Source: an uncultured Atopobium sp. (GTDB lineage: Bacteria; Actinomycetota; Coriobacteriia; Coriobacteriales; Atopobiaceae). Taken from it: a stretch of 14,202 nt of DNA. The notes beneath the pieces are model-generated. The model worked only from the letters and a program-made list of their open reading frames with translations. It was not told where the DNA came from and searched no databases. Position numbers and translations under genes: made by a program. Numbering within the stretch: the stretch's first letter is position 1; the number at the start of each line of letters is the position of its first letter. The DNA lies in assembly GCA_938045565.1 (NCBI GenBank), contig CALIAZ010000020.1:1-14202 (forward strand). The letters are read 5' to 3'. Positions 1-7,681 of the stretch are shown piece by piece.

Positions 1-287
1 CTAAGATTGTTGAATCGATGAAGATGGTTCAAAAGCAGCTCAATCCGGATCTTGATATCTTTGGTGTAGTAATGACCATGTTTGATAGCAGAACCTCCCT
101 ATCTAAGCAGGTTGTAAATGAGGTTTCAAATTACTTCGGCAACAAGGTGTTCAAGACGCTTATTCCAAGAAATGTCAAAATTGCCGAAGCACCAAGTCAT
201 GGTTTGCCAGTAACCATGTATGCCCGAATCAGTATGGGAGCTCTTGCATACAATAAACTTGCAAAGGAAGTGAATCGTCGTGGTTAA
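1..287 (+). CDS. parA: ParA/Soj chromosome-partitioning ATPase, C-terminal part (5' end outside window)
   Basis: The reading frame is open from base 3 and gives about 94 residues that match the C-terminal third of ParA/Soj. Visible family landmarks are VVMTMFDSRTSLSKQVVNEV, the IPRNVKIAEAPSHGLPV segment near the end of the fold and a closing LAKEVNRRG. The Walker A and B motifs would lie upstream, outside the window. In the family, ParA is a deviant-Walker ATPase that binds DNA non-specifically and moves ParB-parS complexes during chromosome segregation. The gene overlaps the GTG start of parB by 8 bases, which points to one transcript and coupled translation. The ATG at 18 is internal. Truncation is only due to the window edge. 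Confidence 0.93.
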   Translation, partial: KIVESMKMVQKQLNPDLDIFGVVMTMFDSRTSLSKQVVNEVSNYFGNKVFKTLIPRNVKIAEAPSHGLPVTMYARISMGALAYNKLAKEVNRRG

Positions 288-1140
288 AAAATCAGGACTT
301 GGTAAAGGACTTAACTCGCTCTTTAGCGAGGTAGATGCAGAGGTCGGTAATAAAAAAGAAGCTACTACACTTCCACTAAAGAAGATTAAGCCAAATAAAA
401 ACCAGCCTCGTAAGCGTTTTGATGAAGCTGAACTTGCTGAACTTAGTGATTCTATAAAGCAAAACGGTATTCTCCAGCCACTTCTTGTTCGCGAGAAGGG
501 CGATCATTATGAGATTGTTGCCGGTGAGAGACGCTTTCAGGCTGCAAAGCTTGCACAATTAGAGGAAGTTCCTGTTGTAATTAAGGCAATTTCCGATGAG
601 GAAGTATTTAAGCTAGCTCTGATTGAGAATCTACAGAGATCTGATTTAAGCCCAATCGAAGAAGCTCAAGGCTATAAGCAGTTAATCAAACAAGAGAACT
701 TAACCCAAGACGACTTAGCCAAAGTATTGTCTAAGTCTAGGTCTGCAATTACAAACACTCTTCGTCTCCTAGATCTTCCAACAGAAGTTCAAACTTTGAT
801 GGCGGAGGGACGTATTAGCGCTGGACATGCTCGTGCAATTCTTTCTGTAAGTGGAAAAGAAGGAAGGATTAAGCTCGCCCAGAAAGTAGTCGAAGAGAAT
901 TTGTCGGTTCGTCAGACAGAAAATCTTGCTCCACTGTTTTCTGTCACAAATGTTGAGAAACCAAAAAGGCAACCAACTCCACAGGCATACAAGCGTGCGG
1001 CAAGGCAATTAAGGATTGCTTTGGATACTCCAGTTAAAGTACGAAACGTCCGTGGCAAGAATAAAATCGAAATTGAATTCAATGACGAGGATGAACTTGC
1101 CGCTCTAGTGGAAAAGCTTTCAAACGTCAAAGAAGCATAA
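280..1140 (+). CDS. parB: ParB/Spo0J chromosome-partitioning protein (CTP-dependent clamp)
   Basis: A 286-residue protein of normal ParB length. It opens with the KSGLGKGLNSLF segment typical of ParB. Box I is NQPRKRF (41-47), box II (CTP binding) is VAGERRFQAAK (80-90), and box III is ALIENLQRSDLSPIEEA (113-129). A helix-turn-helix lies at about 141-165 (LTQDDLAKVLSKSRSAITNT), followed by GRISAGHARAIL (177-188). The C-terminal dimerisation domain (about 240-283) contains the KIEIEF strand. A linker rich in K, P and Q (221-240) separates them. Family role: binds parS sites, spreads as a CTP clamp and is acted on by ParA. The GTG start at 280 has AAAGGAAG upstream at about 9-base spacing. No full parS site was seen in the window. 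Confidence 0.95.
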   Translation: MVKKSGLGKGLNSLFSEVDAEVGNKKEATTLPLKKIKPNKNQPRKRFDEAELAELSDSIKQNGILQPLLVREKGDHYEIVAGERRFQAAKLAQLEEVPVVIKAISDEEVFKLALIENLQRSDLSPIEEAQGYKQLIKQENLTQDDLAKVLSKSRSAITNTLRLLDLPTEVQTLMAEGRISAGHARAILSVSGKEGRIKLAQKVVEENLSVRQTENLAPLFSVTNVEKPKRQPTPQAYKRAARQLRIALDTPVKVRNVRGKNKIEIEFNDEDELAALVEKLSNVKEA

Positions 1141-1379
1141 TGAAGATAAAGTTTGCAATTATATCGAGCGTCTCATTACTAGGAATAGCTTTTCTCACTA
1201 AACATGCTTTGTTGACTAAAGAGGCACAGAGAAGCTTTCTTCATGCGATGAGAAGATCGAGAAGAGCGCTTGACGCAATTCTTGATGACTATTCAGGTGG
1301 TGTTGACAGAAAAACTTCAAAAAACATTCTCTCTCATCAAGCGAGAGTAGAAAAAGAATGGCTAAAAGCAATTCAGTAG
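1140..1379 (+). CDS. Small membrane-anchored basic protein translationally coupled to parB
   Basis: A 79-residue protein that I do not recognise. Its ATG shares one base with the parB stop (TAATG), so translation is probably coupled; there is no strong separate ribosome-binding site. Residues 4-20 are hydrophobic (FAIISSVSLLGIAFLT) and look like a single N-terminal membrane anchor or uncleaved signal. The remainder is charged and helical in character, with RRSRRALDAILDDYSG in the middle and HQARVEKEWLKAI at the end. There are no cysteines. Its position as third gene of the parAB operon suggests a link with segregation or envelope attachment, but that is inference from position only. Confidence 0.7.
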   Translation: MKIKFAIISSVSLLGIAFLTKHALLTKEAQRSFLHAMRRSRRALDAILDDYSGGVDRKTSKNILSHQARVEKEWLKAIQ

Positions 1380-1402
1380 AACAAATGTTCTACTTATAAA
1401 CT

Positions 1403-1434
1403 AAAAAAGAAGGGACTCGAGAGGGTCCCTTCTT
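1403..1434 (-). terminator. Rho-independent terminator of rlmN
   Basis: Arms AAGAAGGGAC (1407-1416) and GTCCCTTCTT (1425-1434) form a perfect 10-bp stem with an 8-base loop. On the minus strand the hairpin is followed by a T-run (complement of the A-run at 1403-1408), 29 bases past the rlmN stop. On the plus strand the trailing sequence is only weakly T-rich, so it may also partly stop the parAB transcript that ends at 1379. Confidence 0.85.
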
Positions 1435-1462
1435 CACATGCAATGTGTAGGGTATGTCGCGC

Positions 1463-2581
1463 TTAACGTGCGTTTCTCTTCTGGAAGAGCTGTCCACAAG
1501 CCGCATCAATGTCAGATCCACGAGAAAGACGAATAGTTGCTTCAACACCAACAGAGTTGAGGCTGTTTACAAACTCCTGTGCGCGGGCAGGAGATGTTGG
1601 ATGGAATTTAGAACCCTCAATTTCGTTAAGCTGAATGATGTTAACGTGGCAAAGTGTTCCTCGACAGAAGTCTCTTAAGGCTCCAAGCTCATTGTCAGAA
1701 TCGTTAACACCCTTGATCAGCGCATATTCATACGTTGGACGACGACTGGTCTTATCGACATACTCACCCATAATGTCGTATAGGTGAATAAGCGAATATT
1801 TGCGAACACCTGGCATGAGGGCGTCTCGCGTCTTTTGCACTGCAGAGTGAAGCGAAACAGCAAGTGTAAATTGCTCTGGTTCAGAAGCAAAACGCTTAAT
1901 CATAGGGATAACGCCGCAGGTAGATACTGTAATATGGCGCGCACCAATGCCGGCTCCGTCAGGGGAGTTGAGACGTCTCATAGCCGCAAGAGTAGCGTCG
2001 TAATTCATAAAGGGTTCGCCCTGGCCCATAAGAACAACGCTGGTAACGCGCGCGTCAAAATCGTCGCGGATGTGCATAACCTGCTCGTAAATCTCGCTCG
2101 CAGAAAGAGAGCGCGTGAGACCAGCAGCACCTGTTGCACAGAAAGCACAGCCCATGGCGCATCCGGCTTGTGTTGAAGCGCAGACCGAGAGCTTATTGCC
2201 GGTTGGCATGCCAACGCACTCGACAGAAGTGCCATCAGGGTAGCGAAGCAGGTATTTACGGCTGCCGTCTTCAGAGACCTGGCGAACAATCTGCTCAGCG
2301 CCAGTAAGAGTTACCTGCTTAGATAGTTCTTCTCGCAATGTTTTTGGAAGATTGCTCATCTGATTAAAAGAGGTGGCACCTTTAGACCAGATCCACTCCT
2401 CAATCTGTTTAGCGCGAAATTTTGGCTGGCCAAGTGAAGTAACAAGCTCAAGAATTTGTTCAGACGAGAGGCTTCTGAGGTCAGATTTAGCGGCAGCTTT
2501 CTGTGAACGAGAATCAGGTGCGGAAGTGTTTGCACCGTCAACCGTGGTGTTTGTGCCGTCAAGAGTATTATTTGGTTGCAT
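1463..2581 (-). CDS. rlmN: RlmN: dual-specificity 23S rRNA A2503 / tRNA A37 C2-methyltransferase (radical SAM)
   Basis: A 372-residue radical-SAM enzyme. The cluster motif is CAMGCAFC, with C141, C145 and C148 as [4Fe-4S] ligands, and C134 seven residues before C141 matches a conserved RlmN/Cfr cysteine. The methyl-carrying cysteine is C362 in RGSDIDAACGQL near the C-terminus. VVLMGQGEPFMNY (182-194) is the GxGEP SAM-binding segment, and HITVSTCGVIPMI is also characteristic. The family transfers a methyl group to C2 of A2503 in 23S rRNA and A37 in some tRNAs. The first 30 or so residues are Asn/Thr/Ser-rich and unlike the core, probably a disordered extension. On the minus strand GGAGAAGGAC precedes the ATG and supports this start. 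It is divergent from ddl across about 99 bases. Confidence 0.96.
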   Translation of the reverse strand: MQPNNTLDGTNTTVDGANTSAPDSRSQKAAAKSDLRSLSSEQILELVTSLGQPKFRAKQIEEWIWSKGATSFNQMSNLPKTLREELSKQVTLTGAEQIVRQVSEDGSRKYLLRYPDGTSVECVGMPTGNKLSVCASTQAGCAMGCAFCATGAAGLTRSLSASEIYEQVMHIRDDFDARVTSVVLMGQGEPFMNYDATLAAMRRLNSPDGAGIGARHITVSTCGVIPMIKRFASEPEQFTLAVSLHSAVQKTRDALMPGVRKYSLIHLYDIMGEYVDKTSRRPTYEYALIKGVNDSDNELGALRDFCRGTLCHVNIIQLNEIEGSKFHPTSPARAQEFVNSLNSVGVEATIRLSRGSDIDAACGQLFQKRNAR

Positions 2582-2598
2582 TTTTGTCCTTCTCCAAC

Positions 2599-2629
2599 TC
2601 TTCTAAGCTATCTGCGGTATCTTAGAAGA
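2599..2629. promoter_or_regulatory. Inverted repeat in the rlmN-ddl divergent intergenic region
   Basis: TCTTCTAAG (2599-2607) and CTTAGAAGA (2621-2629) are perfect 9-bp inverted repeats separated by 13 bases. The element sits between the divergent rlmN and ddl starts. On the minus strand it would fall in the rlmN leader just ahead of its ribosome-binding site, so it could be an operator or a leader hairpin. No convincing promoter hexamers could be assigned here. Confidence 0.35.
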
Positions 2630-2669
2630 AATACGTTTACTAGAGTTTACCCTATGGGAGACTTATCTG

Positions 2670-2675
2670 AAGGAG
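2670..2675 (+). promoter_or_regulatory. Ribosome-binding site that fixes the ddl start
   Basis: AAGGAG is followed by 5 bases and the ATG at 2681. The in-frame upstream ATGs at 2576 and 2654 lack such a site, and the one at 2576 overlaps the rlmN start. Confidence 0.8.
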
Positions 2676-2680
2676 CGGAA

Positions 2681-3640
2681 ATGACACGTGAAGAGCTCAA
2701 AAAGCTTCATGTAGCAGTTGTTTCAGGCGGTTGGTCAGACGAGCACGAGATTGCCATGGAGTCTGGCAAGCAGTGTGCAGCAGCACTTAAAGAGGCTGGC
2801 TTTACCAGTGTTGACCTGCTAGATGTTGCAGAAAAAGACTTTGTAGTTACCCTTGCTCAGGGTGGTTATGATGTCGTATACGTTGCTATGCACGGTCGTT
2901 TTGGCGAGGATGGCTGCATCCAGGGTCTTCTCGAGATTCTGCACATTCCTTACACGTTTTCTGGCGTTCTCGCGTCTGCTATGGGAACTGAAAAAGAGCT
3001 GTCAAAGCTTATGTATAGGCAGGCAGGAGTTCCAACGCCTAAGGGAATTGACGTTGCCGCAGGTACCGTCTTTACAGATGAGCAAGTAGACAAGCTTATT
3101 GAGGACCTCGGTCTTCCTATGTTTGTAAAGCCTTCTGGCAACGGCTCCAGCTATGGCGTCACACGCGTTACTTCGCGAGAAGAGCTTCCTGCTGCACTAG
3201 AACTTGCAGGTGAACAGGGTGAGCGCATTCTGATTGAAGAGAGCATAGCGGGAACAGAGATTACCGTTCCTGTTATTGGCAATGAGAATCCAACCGCTCT
3301 ACCAATCGTTGAGATCGTTACCGGTGATGAGTTCTACAGCATTAAGACAAAATATGAGCCCGCATCCCTGCACCACGTAATTCCTGCTCGTCTTGAGCCT
3401 GCAGTGTATGCACGCGCTCAGGAGCTGGCAATTAAGGCTCACAATGCGCTTGGTTGCCGTGGCGTTTCTCGTAGTGACTTTATTGTTACGGAGGACGGCG
3501 TGCCAGTGGTACTTGAGACAAATACCATTCCTGGTATGACCGCACGTTCTTTGCTACCAGATTCTGCTCGTACCGGTGGCATTGATTTCCCTGAGCTCTG
3601 CACTCGCTTTATTGAGTTTGCGCTTGAGGATCGTCAGTAG
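2681..3640 (+). CDS. ddl: D-alanine--D-alanine ligase (ATP-grasp)
   Basis: A 319-residue ATP-grasp ligase, a normal Ddl length from this start. It joins two D-alanines with ATP in the cytoplasm for the peptidoglycan precursor stem. Motifs from the N-terminus: SGGWSDEHEIAMESG (15-29) with the expected catalytic Glu21; HGRFGEDGCIQGLLE (71-85); KPSGNGSSYGV (150-160) with Ser156; YSIKTKY (219-225), where Lys224-Tyr225 occupy the omega-loop place of the KY pair in E. coli DdlB; RGVSRSDF (260-267); and LETNTIPGMTARSLLP (278-293). The tyrosine favours D-Ala as acceptor over the D-lactate type ligases of vancomycin resistance. The open frame extends 35 codons further upstream, but AAGGAG sits before the ATG at 2681. 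The helicase gene follows after 11 bases, so the two are probably co-transcribed. Confidence 0.94.
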   Translation: MTREELKKLHVAVVSGGWSDEHEIAMESGKQCAAALKEAGFTSVDLLDVAEKDFVVTLAQGGYDVVYVAMHGRFGEDGCIQGLLEILHIPYTFSGVLASAMGTEKELSKLMYRQAGVPTPKGIDVAAGTVFTDEQVDKLIEDLGLPMFVKPSGNGSSYGVTRVTSREELPAALELAGEQGERILIEESIAGTEITVPVIGNENPTALPIVEIVTGDEFYSIKTKYEPASLHHVIPARLEPAVYARAQELAIKAHNALGCRGVSRSDFIVTEDGVPVVLETNTIPGMTARSLLPDSARTGGIDFPELCTRFIEFALEDRQ

Positions 3641-3651
3641 ATTTGTAGGTT

Positions 3652-6600
3652 ATGGCCAGCACTAAAAGCGCTACGCAAAAACTAGAAGAACTCATTCTTC
3701 CAGGCACCCCCTCTGCAGTTCGCAAAAAATATTTGGAGCTTGCAGAGAGAGTGGAGCATGAGTCGTTTGACGTCTTAGAGGACGACATTGTTGTTTTGGA
3801 TACCGAGACAACAGGTCTGTCCTTTAAGAAGTGCTCACTTATTGAGATTTCTGCTGCTAAATTGAGCGGCAGAGAGATTGTGGAGCGCTTTCAGACGTTT
3901 GTTGACCCGGGGTGTCCAATTCCCGAAGAAATTACAGCCCTGACCTCAATTACCGACGAAGATGTTAAGGGCGCGCCAAGCGCAAAAGAAGCTGTTGCTG
4001 CCCTTGCAGAGTTTGTTGGCGGACTTCCAGTTCTGGCGCATAACGCTACCTTTGATCGCACCTTTATTGAACGGGTACCCGGTGGAACCTCAGTCTCCGA
4101 TACCTGGATTGATACGCTGTCGCTCTCACGCATAGCTCTACCTCGGCTTTCTTCGCACAAACTTTCTAGCATGGCTGAAGCGTTTGGCACCATGAAGGTT
4201 ACGCACCGTGCAAGTGACGACGTAGATGCCCTTTGCGGCATGTGGCGCATCTTACTTTTGGGACTTATGAATCTGCCTCGCGGGCTTCTCGCCAAATTGG
4301 CGTCAATGCACGACGGAGTGGAGTGGACATTTAGGCCAATCTTCTCGTATTTGTCAAAAATGAAAGAAGAAGAGGCTGTTCAGCGCGGTGTCGCAAAAGA
4401 ATACGCAACAGGAGCCGAGCTTGCAGACGCGGAGATTTCGGGCACGTTCTTCTCGCTGAAGGACATTCGTAGCCAGCTCGTTGCCGACATAAAAGCAAAG
4501 GCGAGAAGGGACGCGGATGACCCAGAGACGCCTGCTATGCTGCCGATTTCTAAGGACGAGATTCATCGGGCATTTGCTAAGCCAGGCGTTGTCTCACAGA
4601 TGTACGACAAATTTGAGACGCGCAGTGAGCAAGTGAGCATGTCCGTTGAGGTCAGAAATGCGCTGGTCACCTCTTCGCATAGAGAGCTTGAAGCCGGAAC
4701 TGGCATTGGCAAGTCAATTGCATACCTGCTGCCTGAGGTGCTCTTTGCGCAGAAAAACGATGTTACGGTAGGCATTGCTACAAAGACAAACGCGCTGACC
4801 GATCAGCTTGTTTCACACGATCTTCCCGCACTTGCGAAGGCGCTTCCAAATGGATTGAGTTTCTGCAGCTTAAAGGGGTACGAGCACTATCCGTGCTTGC
4901 ATCGTGTTGATAGAGCTGCCCTTGAAGAGCTTCCACTGACGCTTATTGATCAAGAAGGCCATTCTAGCAACAGTGTTGCCTCAGATATGCTGACCGCAAT
5001 TGCCGTGATTTATGCATACGCATGCCAGTCAGCCGACGGCGACTTGGATGCGCTGGGTATTCGTTGGCGTTCAGTTCCACGCGAGATGGTAACCATCAAG
5101 GCCGCAGAGTGTCTGCGTTCCAAGTGCCCATATTACCCTCACGAGTGCTTTGTTCATGGAGCTCGTAAACGCGCGGGATCTTCAGATGTCGTGGTGACCA
5201 ACCACTCTCTGTTGCTCAGAAACGTTGCTGCTGACGGTAAAATTCTGCCTCCTGTCAGGCATTGGGTAATTGACGAGGCCCATGGTTTTGAAGCTGAGGC
5301 TCGCCGTCAGTGGGCGGTAGAAATCTCTGCCAAAGAGATGCGAAACGGCTTTGAGCTGCTTGGAGGCATCAAGTCTGGCGCCATCCACGCCGCTATGGTA
5401 GGCGCTGCCAACCTTGAGGACTCTACGTTGCTCACCGGACTTCTTACGCGCTCTGCCGCCGCAGTTCAGCGAGCCATGGCAGCAATGGGCAACCTTATGG
5501 CCACTGTGCATGAGCTAACTCCGTTGGCTAAAAGTGATGGTGGCTATAACTCCCTTCAGTTTTGGATTAATGACGATGTAAGAGAAACAGAGGAATGGAA
5601 AGAAGTCTTAGAGACCGCTTCCATCGCTCTTTCTGCTCTTGAAGAAGCTGCGCTTCGAATAGGAAAAGCCACCGATGCGCTTGCCGCATCGGCACCTAAC
5701 CTTGCAAGCAATTTGAATGAGGCAGGAGTGTTCTTGAGCACCCTTCTGGATTCACTGAAGCTCATCTGTGAGGGAACGGATAAGAGCTACGTCTATTCAG
5801 CCAAGCTAACCCGATTGAAACGCGACATTGGCTCTGAGGCCCTTATGGCCGAGAAGCTTGATATTGGAGCAGAGCTGGCAGAGAAGTGGCTGCCGGAGAC
5901 GCACTCTGTTGTGTTTACCTCAGCAACCATTGCTGTTGGAGATGATTTCTCGCATTTTGAGCACGCTGTTGGCTTGGATAGAGGCTCCTTTGAGCACAAG
6001 AGCCTGCACTTAGAGTCAAGCTTTGACTACGAGAACCATATGGGCGTCTTTGTGGCTGAGGATATGTCTGCGCCAACTGATCCGGGCTATTTGGACGCTC
6101 TGGAAAAGCTGCTGTACGACGTTCATGTTCAGATGGGCGGCTCAGTGCTGACGCTCTTTACTAACAGACGCGATATGGAGCGCCTCTTTGAAGCGCTTGA
6201 GCCTCGTTTGAGTGAGCATGGCCTTAACCTTGCCTGTCAGGAGCGATCTTCTTCCGCGCGACGCGTTCGCGAAAAGTTCCTAGCCGAGAAGAACCTCTCG
6301 CTGTTTGCTCTTAAATCGTTCTGGGAAGGCTTTGACGCTGCGGGAGATACGCTTAGGTGCGTGGTAATTCCTAAGCTACCGTTTGCAAGCCCTAATGAAC
6401 CGCTGGTCAAAGAGCGTGAGGCGCGAGAAGATCGTGCGTGGTGGCGTTATTCTCTGCCAGAGGCGGTAATTGCAACCAAACAGGCTGCTGGTCGCCTTAT
6501 CAGGAGCGCTGAGGATAAGGGCGTTTTGGTGCTTGCCGATTCCAGGCTTGTGTCCAAGCGATATGGCAGCTCGTTCTTGAAGTCATTGCCCAACAAGAAC

Positions 6601-6669
6601 TACCAGCGCGTTTCGACAAAGGATATCCCCGAGCAAATTGCCAAATGGCGAGAAGAACACGACGCGTAG
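3652..6669 (+). CDS. DinG-family ATP-dependent helicase with N-terminal DEDDh exonuclease domain
   Basis: A 1005-residue fusion. Residues 44-205 are a DnaQ/epsilon-like 3'-5' exonuclease with the complete DEDDh set: D50 and E52 (VVLDTETTGL), D135 (HNATFD), H185 and D190 (HRASDD). The rest is an XPD/DinG superfamily 2 helicase: Walker A AGTGIGKS (348-355), DEAH box (541-544), TSATI (756-760), FWEGFDAAGD (890-899) and QAAGRLIRS (944-952). Cys415, Cys487, Cys492 and Cys499 have the order and spacing expected of the DinG/XPD iron-sulfur cluster. Family role: unwinds forked, R-loop or G4-type DNA; the exonuclease fusion is typical of Gram-positive DinG. Every catalytic residue looked for is present. 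It follows ddl by 11 bases with only a weak ribosome-binding site (TAGG). It converges on the WYL pair across 25 bases with no clear terminator. Confidence 0.93.
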   Translation: MASTKSATQKLEELILPGTPSAVRKKYLELAERVEHESFDVLEDDIVVLDTETTGLSFKKCSLIEISAAKLSGREIVERFQTFVDPGCPIPEEITALTSITDEDVKGAPSAKEAVAALAEFVGGLPVLAHNATFDRTFIERVPGGTSVSDTWIDTLSLSRIALPRLSSHKLSSMAEAFGTMKVTHRASDDVDALCGMWRILLLGLMNLPRGLLAKLASMHDGVEWTFRPIFSYLSKMKEEEAVQRGVAKEYATGAELADAEISGTFFSLKDIRSQLVADIKAKARRDADDPETPAMLPISKDEIHRAFAKPGVVSQMYDKFETRSEQVSMSVEVRNALVTSSHRELEAGTGIGKSIAYLLPEVLFAQKNDVTVGIATKTNALTDQLVSHDLPALAKALPNGLSFCSLKGYEHYPCLHRVDRAALEELPLTLIDQEGHSSNSVASDMLTAIAVIYAYACQSADGDLDALGIRWRSVPREMVTIKAAECLRSKCPYYPHECFVHGARKRAGSSDVVVTNHSLLLRNVAADGKILPPVRHWVIDEAHGFEAEARRQWAVEISAKEMRNGFELLGGIKSGAIHAAMVGAANLEDSTLLTGLLTRSAAAVQRAMAAMGNLMATVHELTPLAKSDGGYNSLQFWINDDVRETEEWKEVLETASIALSALEEAALRIGKATDALAASAPNLASNLNEAGVFLSTLLDSLKLICEGTDKSYVYSAKLTRLKRDIGSEALMAEKLDIGAELAEKWLPETHSVVFTSATIAVGDDFSHFEHAVGLDRGSFEHKSLHLESSFDYENHMGVFVAEDMSAPTDPGYLDALEKLLYDVHVQMGGSVLTLFTNRRDMERLFEALEPRLSEHGLNLACQERSSSARRVREKFLAEKNLSLFALKSFWEGFDAAGDTLRCVVIPKLPFASPNEPLVKEREAREDRAWWRYSLPEAVIATKQAAGRLIRSAEDKGVLVLADSRLVSKRYGSSFLKSLPNKNYQRVSTKDIPEQIAKWREEHDA

Positions 6670-6694
6670 CAGTACTAACAGCTACTAAATTGGC

Positions 6695-7681
6695 TTAAAG
6701 TTGCTCTTCTGCAGCAAGTAGAGATGCAGCGTAGGTGCGCATTGCCTGCGCCACGGTCTGGTCTTTGGTTGTTACTTTTCCCTTAAGGGCAAGTAAGCGT
6801 TGTAAAAGCCACGTTCCGCCATAATAGGGGATAGTTGCTTTAATCTCTGTGGCATTGCGCTGACCGCCAATCGTTTTGAGCCCCGGCCACGAATAGTGCG
6901 TAAGCGTACCTTTATCAAGAAAGACAAGCTCTACTAACTGCGTTTTTTCTTGTGCAGCAGATTCTTTTACCTTTTCTGCAAGCTTTAGCTGCTCAAATGA
7001 AGCGGAGCGGGCTTCAATGCGGCTCATGCGATTGACTCTGAAGACTCTTTGCTGTTCGAGGTCTAAATCTATTCCCTCGATAAGCCAGCCGTTCTCTCCG
7101 TAGGACAATTGATAGGGAAGAACGTTTCTCTGGCTGATTGCAGCTTCTTTATTGCTTTGAGTTTCCACAAACGTCATCTCAGAACGATACTCAAATGAAA
7201 TAACCCGTGACTCCGAAATTGCATTTGAGCAGGTAAGGAATGCGTCCACTTCTTTAGTATAACTTTTAGAGACACGTGAAACTGAAGAATCATCTGACGA
7301 AGAGTCTGCTGTATATGGAGACTTCAGAAGTTTCCAAAATACACTTTCTTGGGGCAAGGCGAGTGCTGTAAACGCTTCTTTAAGCGCTAACGTTTCTTCG
7401 TCCGTTAAGAGAAGTCTACGGGTTTTAAAGGGAGATTCTCCAACGAGCGTCAAAGTATCTTGGTCGCCAGTAAGCGGGAGGGGAAGATAGCCATTCTCGT
7501 CCGTGAGCTGCAAGAGCTCCATCAGAATAGCAGCTTCTTCTGAGGAGATGCCAAACCGCGACTGGACCGCGCTTAATTCAACCGCGTCAAAAGAATCTTT
7601 AAATGAAGCGGCAAGCAACACGAGTTTGTAGACGGCCAAAGAAATGTTTTTTCTTCCAAAAGAGGTGTTTTTAACGGCCAT
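6695..7681 (-). CDS. WYL-domain transcriptional regulator, PafC-like (second gene of pair)
   Basis: A 328-residue protein with an N-terminal winged-helix-like region (about 12-62; FDAVELSAVQSRFGISSEEA fits a turn-helix) and a WYL domain at about 150-225. In the WYL domain, NGWLIEGID (197-205) replaces the usual WYLxA strand, and FRVNRMSRIEA (214-224) supplies the conserved arginines. A WCX-like C-terminal region includes YYGGTWLLQRLLALKG (286-301). A Ser/Asp-rich linker (124-140) joins the halves. The start ATG at 7681 lies inside the end of the previous gene (11-base overlap), with GAGG six bases upstream. In mycobacteria PafB and PafC act together as a DNA-damage-response activator. Assignment of this pair to that system rests on gene order and domain layout; no proteasome genes are visible here. 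Confidence 0.75.
   Translation of the reverse strand: MAVKNTSFGRKNISLAVYKLVLLAASFKDSFDAVELSAVQSRFGISSEEAAILMELLQLTDENGYLPLPLTGDQDTLTLVGESPFKTRRLLLTDEETLALKEAFTALALPQESVFWKLLKSPYTADSSSDDSSVSRVSKSYTKEVDAFLTCSNAISESRVISFEYRSEMTFVETQSNKEAAISQRNVLPYQLSYGENGWLIEGIDLDLEQQRVFRVNRMSRIEARSASFEQLKLAEKVKESAAQEKTQLVELVFLDKGTLTHYSWPGLKTIGGQRNATEIKATIPYYGGTWLLQRLLALKGKVTTKDQTVAQAMRTYAASLLAAEEQL

Noticed and set aside
1784..2176. 130-residue plus-strand frame opposite rlmN
   Set aside because: It is a shadow of the strongly supported rlmN gene; composition is Arg/Asn/Ser-rich with no family features.
2576..2680. N-terminal extension of ddl from the ATG at 2576 (or 2654)
   Set aside because: It overlaps the divergent rlmN start, encodes a segment unlike Ddl and has no ribosome-binding site; the ATG at 2681 has AAGGAG.
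6670..6694. Possible terminator between the helicase gene and the WYL pair (AGTA...TACT)
   Set aside because: Only a 4-bp dyad without a T-run; no supportable terminator in the 25-base convergent gap.
7273..7282. CACGTGAAAC, half of a parS site (a similar CACGTGAA occurs at the ddl start near 2685, and TGTTTCAC near 4809)
   Set aside because: Each matches only part of the 16-base parS palindrome and lies inside coding sequence; none has enough matching positions to be a ParB site.
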